Assembly: GCA_016841765.1 (NCBI GenBank)
Contig: JAENYN010000005.1
Span: 1-64,000 of the forward strand
Length of the DNA: 64,000 nucleotides
DNA from: Guptibacillus hwajinpoensis
GTDB lineage: Bacteria > Bacillota > Bacilli > Bacillales > Bacillaceae_O
Direction: 5' to 3'
Shown here: positions 1-8,678 of the stretch, piece by piece
Layout: every line of letters starts with the position of its first letter
Position numbering within the stretch: position 1 is the stretch's first letter
The notes under the pieces: generated by a model
The model's input: only the letters and a program-made list of their open reading frames with translations
The model's database searches: none
What the model was told of the DNA's origin: nothing
Made by a program: the position numbers and the translations under genes

Positions 1-82
1 ATGATAACTCGGCTACGCCTGCGGGGTCTCAGCCTTTCCTCTATTTCCCGTTGGAGTCGAGTGTCTTCCGCTCCATTCCACT
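1..82 (-). repeat. Degenerate copy of a GC-rich interspersed element
   Basis: The first ~82 bases match the reverse complement of the element at 30661-30730. Shared blocks, in order, are GCCTGCGGGGTCT, CCCG..GGAGTC, TG.CTTC.CTCCA and TTCCACT. The copy is cut by the window edge and carries substitutions, so it is an old or partial copy. It lies 3' of yhgE. No gene is visible in bases 1-136. Confidence 0.6.
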
Positions 83-136
83 AGTTCTTAAAATAGGATG
101 CAAAATTACAAGATTGATTTAAGAAAGTAAATAAAG

Positions 137-189
137 ACCCGAACGGTCAGGCGAAAGATTCATTGAAATCTTACCTAACCGTTCGGGTT
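137..189 (-). terminator. Terminator downstream of yhgE
   Basis: Inverted repeat with arms GACCCGAACGGTCAGG and CCTAACCGTTCGGGT and a further inner AAGATT/AATCTT pairing. On the minus strand it is followed by a T-rich stretch. It sits 56 bases beyond the yhgE stop codon, as expected for an intrinsic terminator. Confidence 0.75.
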
Positions 190-244
190 TATCATTGGCT
201 GAAATTCTTATGTCCCAGCCCTTTGGTTTCTCATCTATTCAGTT

Positions 245-2689
245 TTAGGCCGTTCTCTTTTTGCGTTCTGCAAAAATGCCGAACTTACGGTTAAAGAAGT
301 AGGCAAAGTAAGCAAACGTTCCGGCCATCATGGTTCCTGTAAATATACTGATGACTGATGCATTTTTCCACATTGCTGCATAGTCGCCGCTTGAGATAAC
401 AGCCTTAAATCCGGCCACTGTATACGTCATCGGCAGCAACCCATTGAAGTGCTGCAGAAAATCCGGTATCAGTTCCAGCGGGAAAGTCCCGGCACTTGTC
501 GTCAGCTGCAAAATCAATATAATGATAGCAGCAAAACGTCCTGGGTCACCGAAAACTGTCACCAGAAATTGAATCAAGGTCATAAAGGCGAGGCTTGTAA
601 AAAAGGTGAACAAAATGAAAAGCGGTACACTTTGCACTTCAAGTCCCAACACCCCGAGCAGAAGCCCATCGGCAAGGAGCGTTTGCAATAGACCGATGAT
701 TACAAGTACGCCAAATTTACTCATGAACCAACTGATGCTACTTGCCGGTATGCCGGCAGGATCACGCAATGGAAATACAATCGTTAATATCAACGCCCCG
801 ACATATAAACCAAGCGACAGGAAATATGGCGTAAAGCCAGTCCCATAATTGGGGACATGATTCAGCTTTTCCGTACTTAATGTTACCGGAGATGCAAACA
901 TTTCATATATCCGGTCATTTCCATTTACCTCCCCGGTTTCTTCTGCAGCATCTGATAATTCACCGGCTAATTCAGCCGAGCCGCCGGCCAGTTCAGCAAT
1001 ACCGCCGGACAACCCGGCAGCCCCATCGGTAAGCTTCCCGGCGCCATCAGACAATCTTCCTGACGCTGACACCAGTTCGGATAAGCCGCTGTCAAGCTGC
1101 CCCGATCCTTTTACCAGTTTTTTCTCGGCGGAAGCCAATTCCCCTACATTAGCAGCAAGGGTTTCCCAGCCTGCAGCGGTTTGTTCCGTTCCAGCCGATA
1201 CTTGTTTCGAACCACTGTAAAGTTTCTTTGCCCCATTTTGAGCTTCCGTAATCTTCTCGCCGAATAAACGCAAGCCATCGGTCAAACCAGGCTGATTGTT
1301 GGTTCCATCAAAACCGGCAGCCAACTGCCCGGCACCTGTTTCCAGCTGTTCCTGGCCCTCCAGCAGCTGACCCAGCCCTCCGGAAAGTTCTTTCATGTTG
1401 GCTGGCAGGGAGGCAAGGTCCTGTACAGAATCCAGTTCAACCTGATCGAGGCCGTCTGTACTTTTCTTCAGTTCGCCAAGTCCGGCAGCAAGACTTTGAC
1501 TGCCGCCTGTCAGTTGCTGCAATGTCAACTGCAGTTGCTCTTTTTCGGGCCCTTCCGGCATTGAAGCAATCACTGGCTCCATTTGTTCGGATAAACTCTC
1601 CATCCCTTCAGCAAGATCCGCTGATCGTCCAGATAGGACATTTACAGCTTCCCCCGCTTTTGCCGCATCTTCAAGGGTGGATGTCAGGCCTGCCATATCC
1701 TTCTCATCAGGCATTGACCCGGCACTTTGGTCGACTTTCGCTTTCATCATCTTGATGCCTTCTGCAGATTGGTTCAGCCCCTCCTCCAGAGCACCTATCC
1801 CAATCCTTGCCTGATCGGCACCCTCCAGAAGTTTTTCCTGAGAAGTTTTCATTTGTCCAAGTCCATTTTCCAGTCCTTTCAGTCCGCTGCTCAACTGTCC
1901 TGCCCCATCAGCAAGTTCATTGATTTGCGGCTGTTTGCCTTCAATGCCCTCTACAAGCCTTTCCGTTGCTGTACTGACCCGGTTCATCCCATCATTCAGG
2001 GCAGCACTGCCTGTTTTTGCAGATGAGACGCCTTCCCGGAAGTCAACGGTTCCACGGGCAAAAGCAGACAATTTATCTTTTAATTCATTCGATCCTGTCC
2101 TGGCTCTTTCGGCTCCGTCAGCAAGTTCGCCTGCCCCATCCCCTGCTTTCTCAAGGCCTCCGGATATTTTATCAATCGTATCAAACATTTTTTCGCTGTA
2201 TGCGCTCGTCAGTTCATTACTGACCTCTTCTTTGATGCGGCTGATTGCAGTCTCACCTATCTGGGCAGACAGAAAGTTATAGCTTTCATTTGGAAGGTAA
2301 CGAATTTCCATCTTTTCAGGAGATTCATCCATTACGGTAGCTGCCCGGCTGGAGAAATTCTCCGGTATTTCAATCACCATATAATAGCTTTGATCGGCCA
2401 AACCCTGTTCGGCTTTCTTTGCTGAGACAAAGTCCCATTCAAATTCAGGATTCCCCTTCAATTTATCAACAAGTTCATCACCGATTTGCAGTTTTTCTCC
2501 GCTGAATTCAGCCCCTTCATCCAGATTGACAACGGCAACCGGAAGATTATCAAGCTGTTCATAAGGATCCCAGAAAGCCCATAAAAACATCCCTGTATAT
2601 AACACAGGTACAAGCAGCACCGCCAAAATCGGAATCAGCAGTCTTTTGTTTTTTCCGATTCCAATAAGTTCTTTACCAAACAATCGCAT
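245..2689 (-). CDS. yhgE: YhgE/Pip family membrane protein
   Basis: Product of 814 aa with the YhgE/Pip arrangement: one N-terminal membrane segment (about residues 17-38), a long extracytoplasmic region full of degenerate L-x-x-G-A-x-x-L-x-x-G repeats (about 180-610), and a C-terminal block of five hydrophobic segments resembling an ABC-2 permease. Relatives include the phage infection protein Pip of lactococci and the ESX/type VII-associated YueB/EsaA group; the role of YhgE itself is not settled. The start at MRLFGKEL is preferred over an upstream in-frame start because an AAGGGGG ribosome binding site precedes it. It is the last gene after yhgD, and its upstream DNA carries a copy of the sequence found before yhgD, so repression by YhgD is likely. 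Confidence 0.9.
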   Translation of the reverse strand: MRLFGKELIGIGKNKRLLIPILAVLLVPVLYTGMFLWAFWDPYEQLDNLPVAVVNLDEGAEFSGEKLQIGDELVDKLKGNPEFEWDFVSAKKAEQGLADQSYYMVIEIPENFSSRAATVMDESPEKMEIRYLPNESYNFLSAQIGETAISRIKEEVSNELTSAYSEKMFDTIDKISGGLEKAGDGAGELADGAERARTGSNELKDKLSAFARGTVDFREGVSSAKTGSAALNDGMNRVSTATERLVEGIEGKQPQINELADGAGQLSSGLKGLENGLGQMKTSQEKLLEGADQARIGIGALEEGLNQSAEGIKMMKAKVDQSAGSMPDEKDMAGLTSTLEDAAKAGEAVNVLSGRSADLAEGMESLSEQMEPVIASMPEGPEKEQLQLTLQQLTGGSQSLAAGLGELKKSTDGLDQVELDSVQDLASLPANMKELSGGLGQLLEGQEQLETGAGQLAAGFDGTNNQPGLTDGLRLFGEKITEAQNGAKKLYSGSKQVSAGTEQTAAGWETLAANVGELASAEKKLVKGSGQLDSGLSELVSASGRLSDGAGKLTDGAAGLSGGIAELAGGSAELAGELSDAAEETGEVNGNDRIYEMFASPVTLSTEKLNHVPNYGTGFTPYFLSLGLYVGALILTIVFPLRDPAGIPASSISWFMSKFGVLVIIGLLQTLLADGLLLGVLGLEVQSVPLFILFTFFTSLAFMTLIQFLVTVFGDPGRFAAIIILILQLTTSAGTFPLELIPDFLQHFNGLLPMTYTVAGFKAVISSGDYAAMWKNASVISIFTGTMMAGTFAYFAYFFNRKFGIFAERKKRTA

Positions 2690-2719
2690 GCTTATGTTCC
2701 CCCTTAGTTGTATAAAACA

Positions 2720-2747
2720 AATGACTATTTTGTTCATTCAGTCAATT
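2720..2747. promoter_or_regulatory. Candidate YhgD operator upstream of yhgE
   Basis: The imperfect palindrome AATGAC...TTCATTCAGTCAATT lies 31 bases before the yhgE start. It resembles the reverse complement of the element at 3357-3383 upstream of yhgD, including AATGAC and TTCATTYAGTCA. Shared operators before a TetR gene and its neighbour are typical of local autoregulation. Binding by YhgD is inference. Confidence 0.5.
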
Positions 2748-2768
2748 CATAGTAAAAAAAGAAGGGGT

Positions 2769-3341
2769 CTATTGTGAGAGCCCCTGCAGCAGGTACATTT
2801 CAAACAACTCGGCAATTTTTTCCTTAGATAGCGGTTCGTGGCCTTTTTCCCAATCAAAAATAAGGGCAATGTAAAGCTTCATCATGACAAATGCCGTTAT
2901 CTCAGGATCACAAGGCCGGATTTCACCTTCAGCAACCGCCATTTCAATTTCACGACTAATAAATTGCACAATCGCATTTTCAAGTTCACTCATGACATCT
3001 TGCACAACAGGTGTACCAATTTCTTTTTCTTCCTGAAATAGTTTGATTGTAAGCTGATGCTGCTTTCTGTATTCCAAAATACTGATAAGAGCCATATGGG
3101 CATTTTCAAAAAAGGACCGATCTGGCTTTATTGCATTCCGGGCAGTATCTTTCATTTCGGCAATCAGCTTGTTGATAATTTCATGAAAAAGCTCTTCTTT
3201 ATTTTTGAAGAAAGTATATATGGTTCCCTTTGCCACATTCGCCATGCCAGCAACCTGGTCCATAGTGGTAGCCTTATAGCCAAACTCGGCGAAGGACTTC
3301 GCCGCCGCATCCAAAATAAGTTGTCTTCGGTCAGTAGCCAT
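2769..3341 (-). CDS. yhgD: TetR/AcrR family repressor YhgD
   Basis: Product of 190 aa. The N-terminal ~50 residues are a TetR-type helix-turn-helix with the usual G-x-x-x-T-T-M-x-x-V-A and G-T-I-Y-x-F-F-x-x-K-E-E-L pattern. The rest is an alpha-helical ligand domain. The start at MATDRRQ is chosen because AGGAGAG lies just upstream; a longer reading frame runs back through the probable operator and is rejected. It sits between hemY and yhgE, as in B. subtilis. The inferred role is control of its own gene and yhgE through the palindromes at 3357 and 2720. Confidence 0.9.
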   Translation of the reverse strand: MATDRRQLILDAAAKSFAEFGYKATTMDQVAGMANVAKGTIYTFFKNKEELFHEIINKLIAEMKDTARNAIKPDRSFFENAHMALISILEYRKQHQLTIKLFQEEKEIGTPVVQDVMSELENAIVQFISREIEMAVAEGEIRPCDPEITAFVMMKLYIALIFDWEKGHEPLSKEKIAELFEMYLLQGLSQ

Positions 3342-3356
3342 GCAATCTCTCCTATA

Positions 3357-3383
3357 AATGACTAAATGAATGTTTTGGTCATT
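3357..3383. promoter_or_regulatory. Candidate YhgD autoregulatory operator
   Basis: AATGAC-N15-GTCATT palindrome located 16-42 bases before the yhgD start, in the position expected for a repressor site overlapping a promoter. It shares sequence with the site at 2720-2747. Confidence 0.5.
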
Positions 3384-3540
3384 TGGTACATAAATGATCT
3401 TACTACTTTTCCAAAACCATTGCAAGCATGGAAATATACTTTTGGTATATTAATAAAATTTCATTGCCGGAATCCCATTTGGCTGGAAATGTGAAATAAG
3501 CGAGTTCCGGCGTGAATGCCAGCCTGTATTGCGTGTAAGG

Positions 3541-4185
3541 ATGCTGACCGGATTTTGCGGCGGTCCTGTCGATGGGGCTTCGCGTCGAACTTACCAATTT
3601 TCACGCCAAACAAGTCCCTTTTCACGCCGATTCGAGCGGGTTTCACGCCATTCGCTCCGTTTCACGCCGTTTGGGCCGGTTTTTACGCCATATGGTCGCG
3701 GTTTCACGCCGTTCGGACGTTCCATCAAGCCGTCCGGATTTTTGCGGCGGTCCGGTCGGCAGGTTTCCCGCCGAACTCACTGATTTTCACGCCAAACAAG
3801 TCCCTTTTCACGCCGATTCGAACGGGTTTCGCGCCAAACCTGCACGTTTTCACGCCATTCGTTCCGTTTCACGCCGTTTGGGCCGGTTTTTACGCCATAT
3901 GGTCGCGGTTTCACGCCGTTCGGACGTTCCATCAAGCCGTCCGGATTTTTGCGGCGGTCCGGTCGGCAGGTTTCCCGCCGAACTCACTGATTTTCACGCC
4001 AAACAAGTCCCTTTTCACGCCGATTCGAACGGGTTTCGCGCCAAACCTGCACGTTTTCACGCCATTCGTTCCGTTTCACGCCGTTCGGGCCGGTTTTCAC
4101 GCCATATGGCCGCGGTCTCACGCCGATTGGACGTTGCATCAAACCGACCGGATTTTGCGGCGGTCCAGTCGGCGGGTTTCGCGCC
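3541..4185. repeat. Tandem 207-bp repeat built from TTTCACGCC words
   Basis: About three tandem copies of a 207-bp unit (corresponding points at 3661, 3868 and 4075), preceded by a shorter copy from 3541 and followed by a diverged partial one. Within it the word TTTCACGCC, or a one-base variant (TTTTACGCC, TTTCGCGCC), occurs about twenty times, spaced roughly 15-40 bases apart. The array fills the gap between the hemY terminator and the yhgD promoter. Several frames are open because the repeat lacks stop codons and 207 is divisible by three, but there is no ribosome binding site and the translation is not protein-like. I therefore treat it as non-coding. Confidence 0.85.
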
Positions 4186-4193
4186 TAAAAAAG

Positions 4194-4221
4194 AAAAACC
4201 GAAGCAATAAGCTTCAGTTTT
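4194..4221 (-). terminator. Terminator of the hemEHY operon
   Basis: On the minus strand the stem AAAACTGAAGC/GCTTCGGTTTT is followed by TTCTTTTTT. The hemY stop codon lies inside the left arm. Confidence 0.8.
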
Positions 4222-5638
4222 CCTTCCTTTCATCAAGGAAGCTGATGATCTTTTCCACAGCTTCCTCGCCCTGGTCGATGCAATCCGGCAGGCCGACACC
4301 TTCATAGGAACCTCCGGCAAGGTAGATGCCGGGCAAATCTTGATCCATGTCTTTTTTAATGGATTCAAACCGGGCTTTATGACCGACAGTGTATTGGGGC
4401 ATGGCGTCTTTCCATCTGGTGACAATTGAAAATTCCGGTTCATCGGTGATATCCATAATTTTATTTAAGTCCGCCAGTACGATTTTAGTTATTTCCTCAT
4501 CCGATTCATCGACGATGCTTTCATCCGAAGGCCGTCCTACATAGCAGCGCAGCAGCACTTTGCCTTCAGGAGTCGTGTGCGGCCATTTTTTATGTGTCCA
4601 GGTGCAGGCGGTTATCCGGAAGTCGCTGTTTCGCGAGACGACAAAGCCGGTGCCGTCAATATCCTGCTTCACAGCAGAAGCCGGAAAGGCCATGGCAACT
4701 GTCGCAACCGAGGTGGCCGGCATTTCTTCAAACGGCTTGAAAAAGTCGTATTCAGGCATCATGCCATGAACAGCCTGGTGCGGTGCTGCGATGATAATGC
4801 CGTCAGCGGTGACGGTTTCTTTGCTGTCCAATTTCAGTTCATAGCCGTCATCCGTCTTGATAATCCGGTTCACTTTTGTATTTTTTAAAACAGTTCCTTC
4901 CTCAAGCTTCTCTTCAACTGCCCTGATGAAAGATTCCAGCCCTGTGTTAACGGTTAAAAACATTCCTTTTTTCTTTGGGGCAGCCCGCCCGGTTTTCGGA
5001 GCGGGCATTGTTTTTTTAATGCCCAGCACCAGGCTGCGATACTTTTGCTCAAGATTATAGAAATTAGGGAAGGTGGACATCAGGCTCAATTTGTCAAGGT
5101 CGCTTGCATAAATGCCGGAAAGCAGCGGTTCAATCAAGTTTTCAACGACATCATCCCCGAGTCTTCTCCTGAAAAAGTGGCCAAGCGATTGATCTTCGGC
5201 CGGCTTGGAACGGGGCAGCACAAAGTCCCCGGCGGCCCTGAACTTACCCGGCCATGAAAACATGCCGGAAAATGCAAACGGCAGGATTTTCGTTGGTATC
5301 CCCATGAAAGACCCTTCAGGCATAGAATGGAGTTTACCGTCAACAAGGACATAGGATTTTCCTGTTGCATTGTTCACAAGCCGGTCTTCCATTCCCACTT
5401 CTTCAACGAGCCGTGCCATGCTTTTTTTCCGGGCCAGAAAAGAGTCCGGGCCCTGCTCAACAGTAAATCCATCTTTTGTGAAAGTCTGAACTTTTCCACC
5501 CAGGCGCGGGCTCGCCTCAATCAACATAGTGTCTATCGGAAGCCCTTTTTCCTTTATTTCTTTTTGAAGGTAATATGCAGCGGACAGGCCTGAAATGCCG
5601 CCGCCGATAATTACCGCTTTTTTTCTATTATCACTCAT
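4214..5638 (-). CDS. hemY: Coproporphyrinogen III oxidase (HemY/CgoX)
   Basis: Product of 474 aa, the usual length. It opens with an FAD-binding dinucleotide fold ([17 protein letters not shown], residues 8-24, G12/G14/G17) and ends with the [18 protein letters not shown] flavin signature. In Firmicutes this oxygen-dependent flavoenzyme oxidises coproporphyrinogen III to coproporphyrin III in the coproporphyrin-dependent haem route, although it was long called protoporphyrinogen oxidase. The start codon overlaps the end of hemH by 8 bp, implying translational coupling. It is the last gene of hemE-hemH-hemY and ends in a terminator overlapping the stop codon. Confidence 0.96.
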   Translation of the reverse strand: MSDNRKKAVIIGGGISGLSAAYYLQKEIKEKGLPIDTMLIEASPRLGGKVQTFTKDGFTVEQGPDSFLARKKSMARLVEEVGMEDRLVNNATGKSYVLVDGKLHSMPEGSFMGIPTKILPFAFSGMFSWPGKFRAAGDFVLPRSKPAEDQSLGHFFRRRLGDDVVENLIEPLLSGIYASDLDKLSLMSTFPNFYNLEQKYRSLVLGIKKTMPAPKTGRAAPKKKGMFLTVNTGLESFIRAVEEKLEEGTVLKNTKVNRIIKTDDGYELKLDSKETVTADGIIIAAPHQAVHGMMPEYDFFKPFEEMPATSVATVAMAFPASAVKQDIDGTGFVVSRNSDFRITACTWTHKKWPHTTPEGKVLLRCYVGRPSDESIVDESDEEITKIVLADLNKIMDITDEPEFSIVTRWKDAMPQYTVGHKARFESIKKDMDQDLPGIYLAGGSYEGVGLPDCIDQGEEAVEKIISFLDERKEN

Positions 5639-6581
5639 TGTATTCGCCTTCTTTATCCATTTTCTTCATGATGACATCCGCCATTGCCTCAACGAACAGC
5701 GGATTGGCATTCGGCATTTCCGGTCGGTAATAGGAAGCGCCGAGTGAATCTGTGACAACTTTGCACTCATAATCATTATCATAAAGCACTTCAAGGTGGT
5801 CGGCGACAAAACCGACAGGCGCATAGACAAATGCCCGATATCCTTTTTCTTCATATAATACACGGGTAAGATCCTGCACATCCGGGCCGATCCACGGCTC
5901 TGGCGTATTTCCGGCGCTTTGCCAGCCGTTTTCGTAGTCGTTTATGCCGGCCTGCCCGGCAATCAGCCTTGCCGTTTCTTTCAGCTGTTCCGGATAGGGG
6001 TCACCTGTTGCAAGAATACGTTCCGGCAGGCTGTGCGCACTCACAATCAGCACTGCTTTTTCCCGTTCTTCAGCAGGCATGCTGCTGTAAACATCACGCA
6101 GCCTGTCAGCCCAATACTGGATAAACTTAGGCTCTTCATACCAGCTTTCAACAGAGACGAATTCAGGTCCGCCGTGTTTTTCAGCCGTTTCTTTGACCCG
6201 CCCGTTATATGACTTGATGCTGAAGGTTGAATAGTGCGGCGCAAGGACAATGCTGACCGCTTTTTTGATCCCGTCTTCATTCATTTGTTTAACGGCATCT
6301 TCGATAAAAGGTTCGATATGCTTCAATCCGATATATGCCTTGAACTCTATATCTTCAAAACGTGAGTTCAATTCCTGTTCGAGTTTTGCTGTCTGTTCTT
6401 TCGTTATTTGTGCCAGCGGGGACACGCCGCCGATTGCAGCATACCGGTCTTTCAAATCCTGCAGCTGTTCAGGGGAAGGCTTGCGTCCCCTGCGGATATG
6501 CGTATAATACCGTTCGATATCGCCTTCGCTGTATGGGGTCCCATATGCCATCACCAGAAGGCCGATCGTTTCTTTTTTCAT
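5631..6581 (-). CDS. hemH: Coproporphyrin III ferrochelatase (HemH/CpfC)
   Basis: Product of 316 aa. It inserts iron into coproporphyrin III to give coproheme, which HemQ (not in this window) decarboxylates. His183 and Glu264 fall exactly at the numbers of the B. subtilis catalytic pair, and Tyr13 in MAYGTP is the residue associated with the monomeric coproporphyrin-type enzymes. The start at MKKETIG is chosen because GGAGG lies 9 bases upstream; a longer in-frame start has no such site. hemE ends 16 bases upstream and hemY overlaps the 3' end. Confidence 0.96.
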   Translation of the reverse strand: MKKETIGLLVMAYGTPYSEGDIERYYTHIRRGRKPSPEQLQDLKDRYAAIGGVSPLAQITKEQTAKLEQELNSRFEDIEFKAYIGLKHIEPFIEDAVKQMNEDGIKKAVSIVLAPHYSTFSIKSYNGRVKETAEKHGGPEFVSVESWYEEPKFIQYWADRLRDVYSSMPAEEREKAVLIVSAHSLPERILATGDPYPEQLKETARLIAGQAGINDYENGWQSAGNTPEPWIGPDVQDLTRVLYEEKGYRAFVYAPVGFVADHLEVLYDNDYECKVVTDSLGASYYRPEMPNANPLFVEAMADVIMKKMDKEGEYNE

Positions 6582-6597
6582 TTTTTCATACCTCCGA

Positions 6598-7647
6598 TTA
6601 GTTGGAAGCTTTTTTTTCAGCAGAATATTCGTGTACAAATCGGGTCAGTTGCTGCAGGGTTTCCACTTTTACTTCCGGAAAGACGCCATGGCCGAGGTTG
6701 AAAATATATCCCGGGTCTTTCATGCCTTCGTCCAGGATTTCTTTCGCTTTTTCTTCTATGACAGGCCATGGGGCCAGCAGCATTGCCGGGTCCAGGTTGC
6801 CCTGCAGCGTTTTGGTCATCCCCATAGAGCGGGCTTCTGAAATCGGGAGGCGCCAGTCAAGACCAACAACATCAAGAGGCAGGTCATGCCAGTCCATCGC
6901 AAGGTGTCCTGCTCCGACGCCAAACATGATGAGTGGGACGCCTTCTTCCTTCAAACTGGAAAAAATCCGCGTCATCACCGGTTTGACATACTTGCGGTAA
7001 TCATCCTTATTCAATGCGCCGACCCATGAATCAAAGATCTGGATTGCCTGGGCCCCGGCGTTGATCTGTGCTTTCACATAATCAATGACCATGTCGCCCA
7101 GTTTTTCCATTAATAAGTGCCAGCCTTCAGGGTCTGTATACATAAATGCTTTCGTTTTGTAATAATTTTTGGAAGGTCCGCCTTCAATCATGTAGCTCGC
7201 CAATGTGAAAGGCGCTCCGCTGAAGCTGATCAGTGGAACGGATAACTGTTCACGGAGCAACTTGATCGTATCGAGGACATATGGCACATCCTGTTCCGGC
7301 TTGATGATGCCGAGCCGTTCAACATCCGCCCGGGAGGAAACCGGGTTGCTGATGACCGGGCCGATTCCCGGCTTGATTTCGACATCGATCCCGATTGCCG
7401 GAAGCGGAGTCATAATGTCTTTATATAGGATTGCCGCGTCCACGCCGTGCTGCTCTACCGGCAGTCTTGTCACATACGCGCACAGCTCTGGCTGGTGGGT
7501 TATTTCAAAAAGGGAATATTTTTTCTTGATTTCACGGTATTCAGGCTGATAACGCCCGGCCTGCCTCATATACCAGACCGGAACATGGTCTGTTTCTGCA
7601 CCCCGGCACGCTTTTAAAAACGCATCATTAAACGGCTTAGTCGTCAT
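6598..7647 (-). CDS. hemE: Uroporphyrinogen decarboxylase
   Basis: Product of 349 aa. It decarboxylates the four acetate side chains of uroporphyrinogen III to give coproporphyrinogen III. The family signature WYMRQAGRY spans residues 25-33 and the catalytic aspartate is probably Asp77 in [17 protein letters not shown] ribosome binding site precedes the ATG. It is the first gene of the hemEHY operon, whose order is the same as in B. subtilis. Confidence 0.97.
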   Translation of the reverse strand: MTTKPFNDAFLKACRGAETDHVPVWYMRQAGRYQPEYREIKKKYSLFEITHQPELCAYVTRLPVEQHGVDAAILYKDIMTPLPAIGIDVEIKPGIGPVISNPVSSRADVERLGIIKPEQDVPYVLDTIKLLREQLSVPLISFSGAPFTLASYMIEGGPSKNYYKTKAFMYTDPEGWHLLMEKLGDMVIDYVKAQINAGAQAIQIFDSWVGALNKDDYRKYVKPVMTRIFSSLKEEGVPLIMFGVGAGHLAMDWHDLPLDVVGLDWRLPISEARSMGMTKTLQGNLDPAMLLAPWPVIEEKAKEILDEGMKDPGYIFNLGHGVFPEVKVETLQQLTRFVHEYSAEKKASN

Positions 7648-7976
7648 GACATCACACCTCTCTATTATGTAGGCTCTATTTGATCTTTTTGCTGTAAATT
7701 CAAATTGAATCGTATGCTAAGGGCATGCTGGAAGCGCCGGCTTGAAGCGGACACGGCGCCCGGCATTGTCACTGCCATAATCACGCCGGATTACAGGCGA
7801 ATATTGCCCGAGTTTTTTGGAAGCAAAAAAAAGAGCCTTCGAATTAAACAAAACTGTCAACTTTTCTGCACATAGGTGAATTATATCATAAATCCGCCCG
7901 CCAAATCATATTCCGGGCCGTTTGTCCATCTAATCGGCAGAAAACACCAAATGCATTGCGCATTCAGTGTTTTGCT
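7648..7976. other. Intergenic region upstream of hemE
   Basis: 329 bp between hemE and the M50 peptidase gene, both on the minus strand. It must contain the hemE promoter. TTGACA (minus strand, complement of 7855-7860) is a candidate -35, but no good -10 follows at the right spacing. The right end holds the terminator of the peptidase gene. No repeat or small gene was recognised. Confidence 0.4.
7941..7973 (-). terminator. Terminator of the M50 peptidase gene
   Basis: Imperfect hairpin AAAACAC-TGAATGC...GCATTTG-GTGTTTT on the minus strand, directly after the stop codon at 7977 and followed by TTTTC. Confidence 0.55.
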
Positions 7977-8642
7977 TCAGAAGAATATAGCTGAAAACAG
8001 GCTGTCAAGAAAACCGGTCACAGCCGGAATCACCCGGTTGAAAATAGGCTGTATCGTGTAGCGATATAAGGGGGTGATAATGAGAAACAGAAAGATGATG
8101 ATGCCGAATGATTCATATCGAGTCAGCTTCGCCCTAACATCAGGGGGTGACAAATCTTCAACAATCCGATACCCGTCAAGCGGAGGAAACGGGAGCAGGT
8201 TAAAGACGAATAAGATGACATTCAGATAAATGAACGTATTGAAAAATTGGTAAATGATATCAGATACTGCCCCTGACATCGTCTCCTCAATGCCGGTCAC
8301 AATCATGGCATACCAGAGCACAAACCCAAGGGCGGCCAGAAGAAGATTGCTGAACGGCCCCGCAGCTGATACGAGGATCCCGGAAAGGCGGGGCTTTTTA
8401 AAATAAAACCGGTTGACCGGAACAGGGCGTGCCCATCCGAATCCGGCAATCAAAATCATGACCGTCCCGAATACGTCGAGATGAGCAAACGGCGATAACG
8501 TGAGCCTGCCCTGATTCTTCGCCGTTGGATCGCCGAATTTATAGGCGACATACGCATGGGAAAATTCATGGACCGAAAAGGCAATTGCGAGTGTAATTAA
8601 AAGATAAGGTAAATCCTCCAGTTCAAAAAAGAAAAAGTCCAT
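7977..8642 (-). CDS. Site-2 protease-like (M50 family) membrane metallopeptidase
   Basis: Product of 221 aa, strongly hydrophobic with about five or six membrane segments. The zinc motif HEFSH is at residues 25-29 and the third-ligand motif PPLDGYRI places Asp156, both characteristic of compact YwhC-type M50 peptidases that cleave within membranes. There is no PDZ domain, unlike RseP. The substrate cannot be told from the sequence. It lies between pbpF and hemE, a position where B. subtilis has no such gene, so it is probably a lineage-specific insertion into a conserved backbone. Confidence 0.85.
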   Translation of the reverse strand: MDFFFFELEDLPYLLITLAIAFSVHEFSHAYVAYKFGDPTAKNQGRLTLSPFAHLDVFGTVMILIAGFGWARPVPVNRFYFKKPRLSGILVSAAGPFSNLLLAALGFVLWYAMIVTGIEETMSGAVSDIIYQFFNTFIYLNVILFVFNLLPFPPLDGYRIVEDLSPPDVRAKLTRYESFGIIIFLFLIITPLYRYTIQPIFNRVIPAVTGFLDSLFSAIFF

Positions 8643-8678
8643 TCCTGCCCCACCTTTTTTTCAAGTTATTGAATTTAT

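Noticed and set aside
3516-4307. Repeat protein of ~260 aa (plus strand)
   Set aside because: Three frames are open because the repeat lacks stop codons. There is no ribosome binding site, the frame runs into the hemY 3' end, and the translation has no protein-like pattern.
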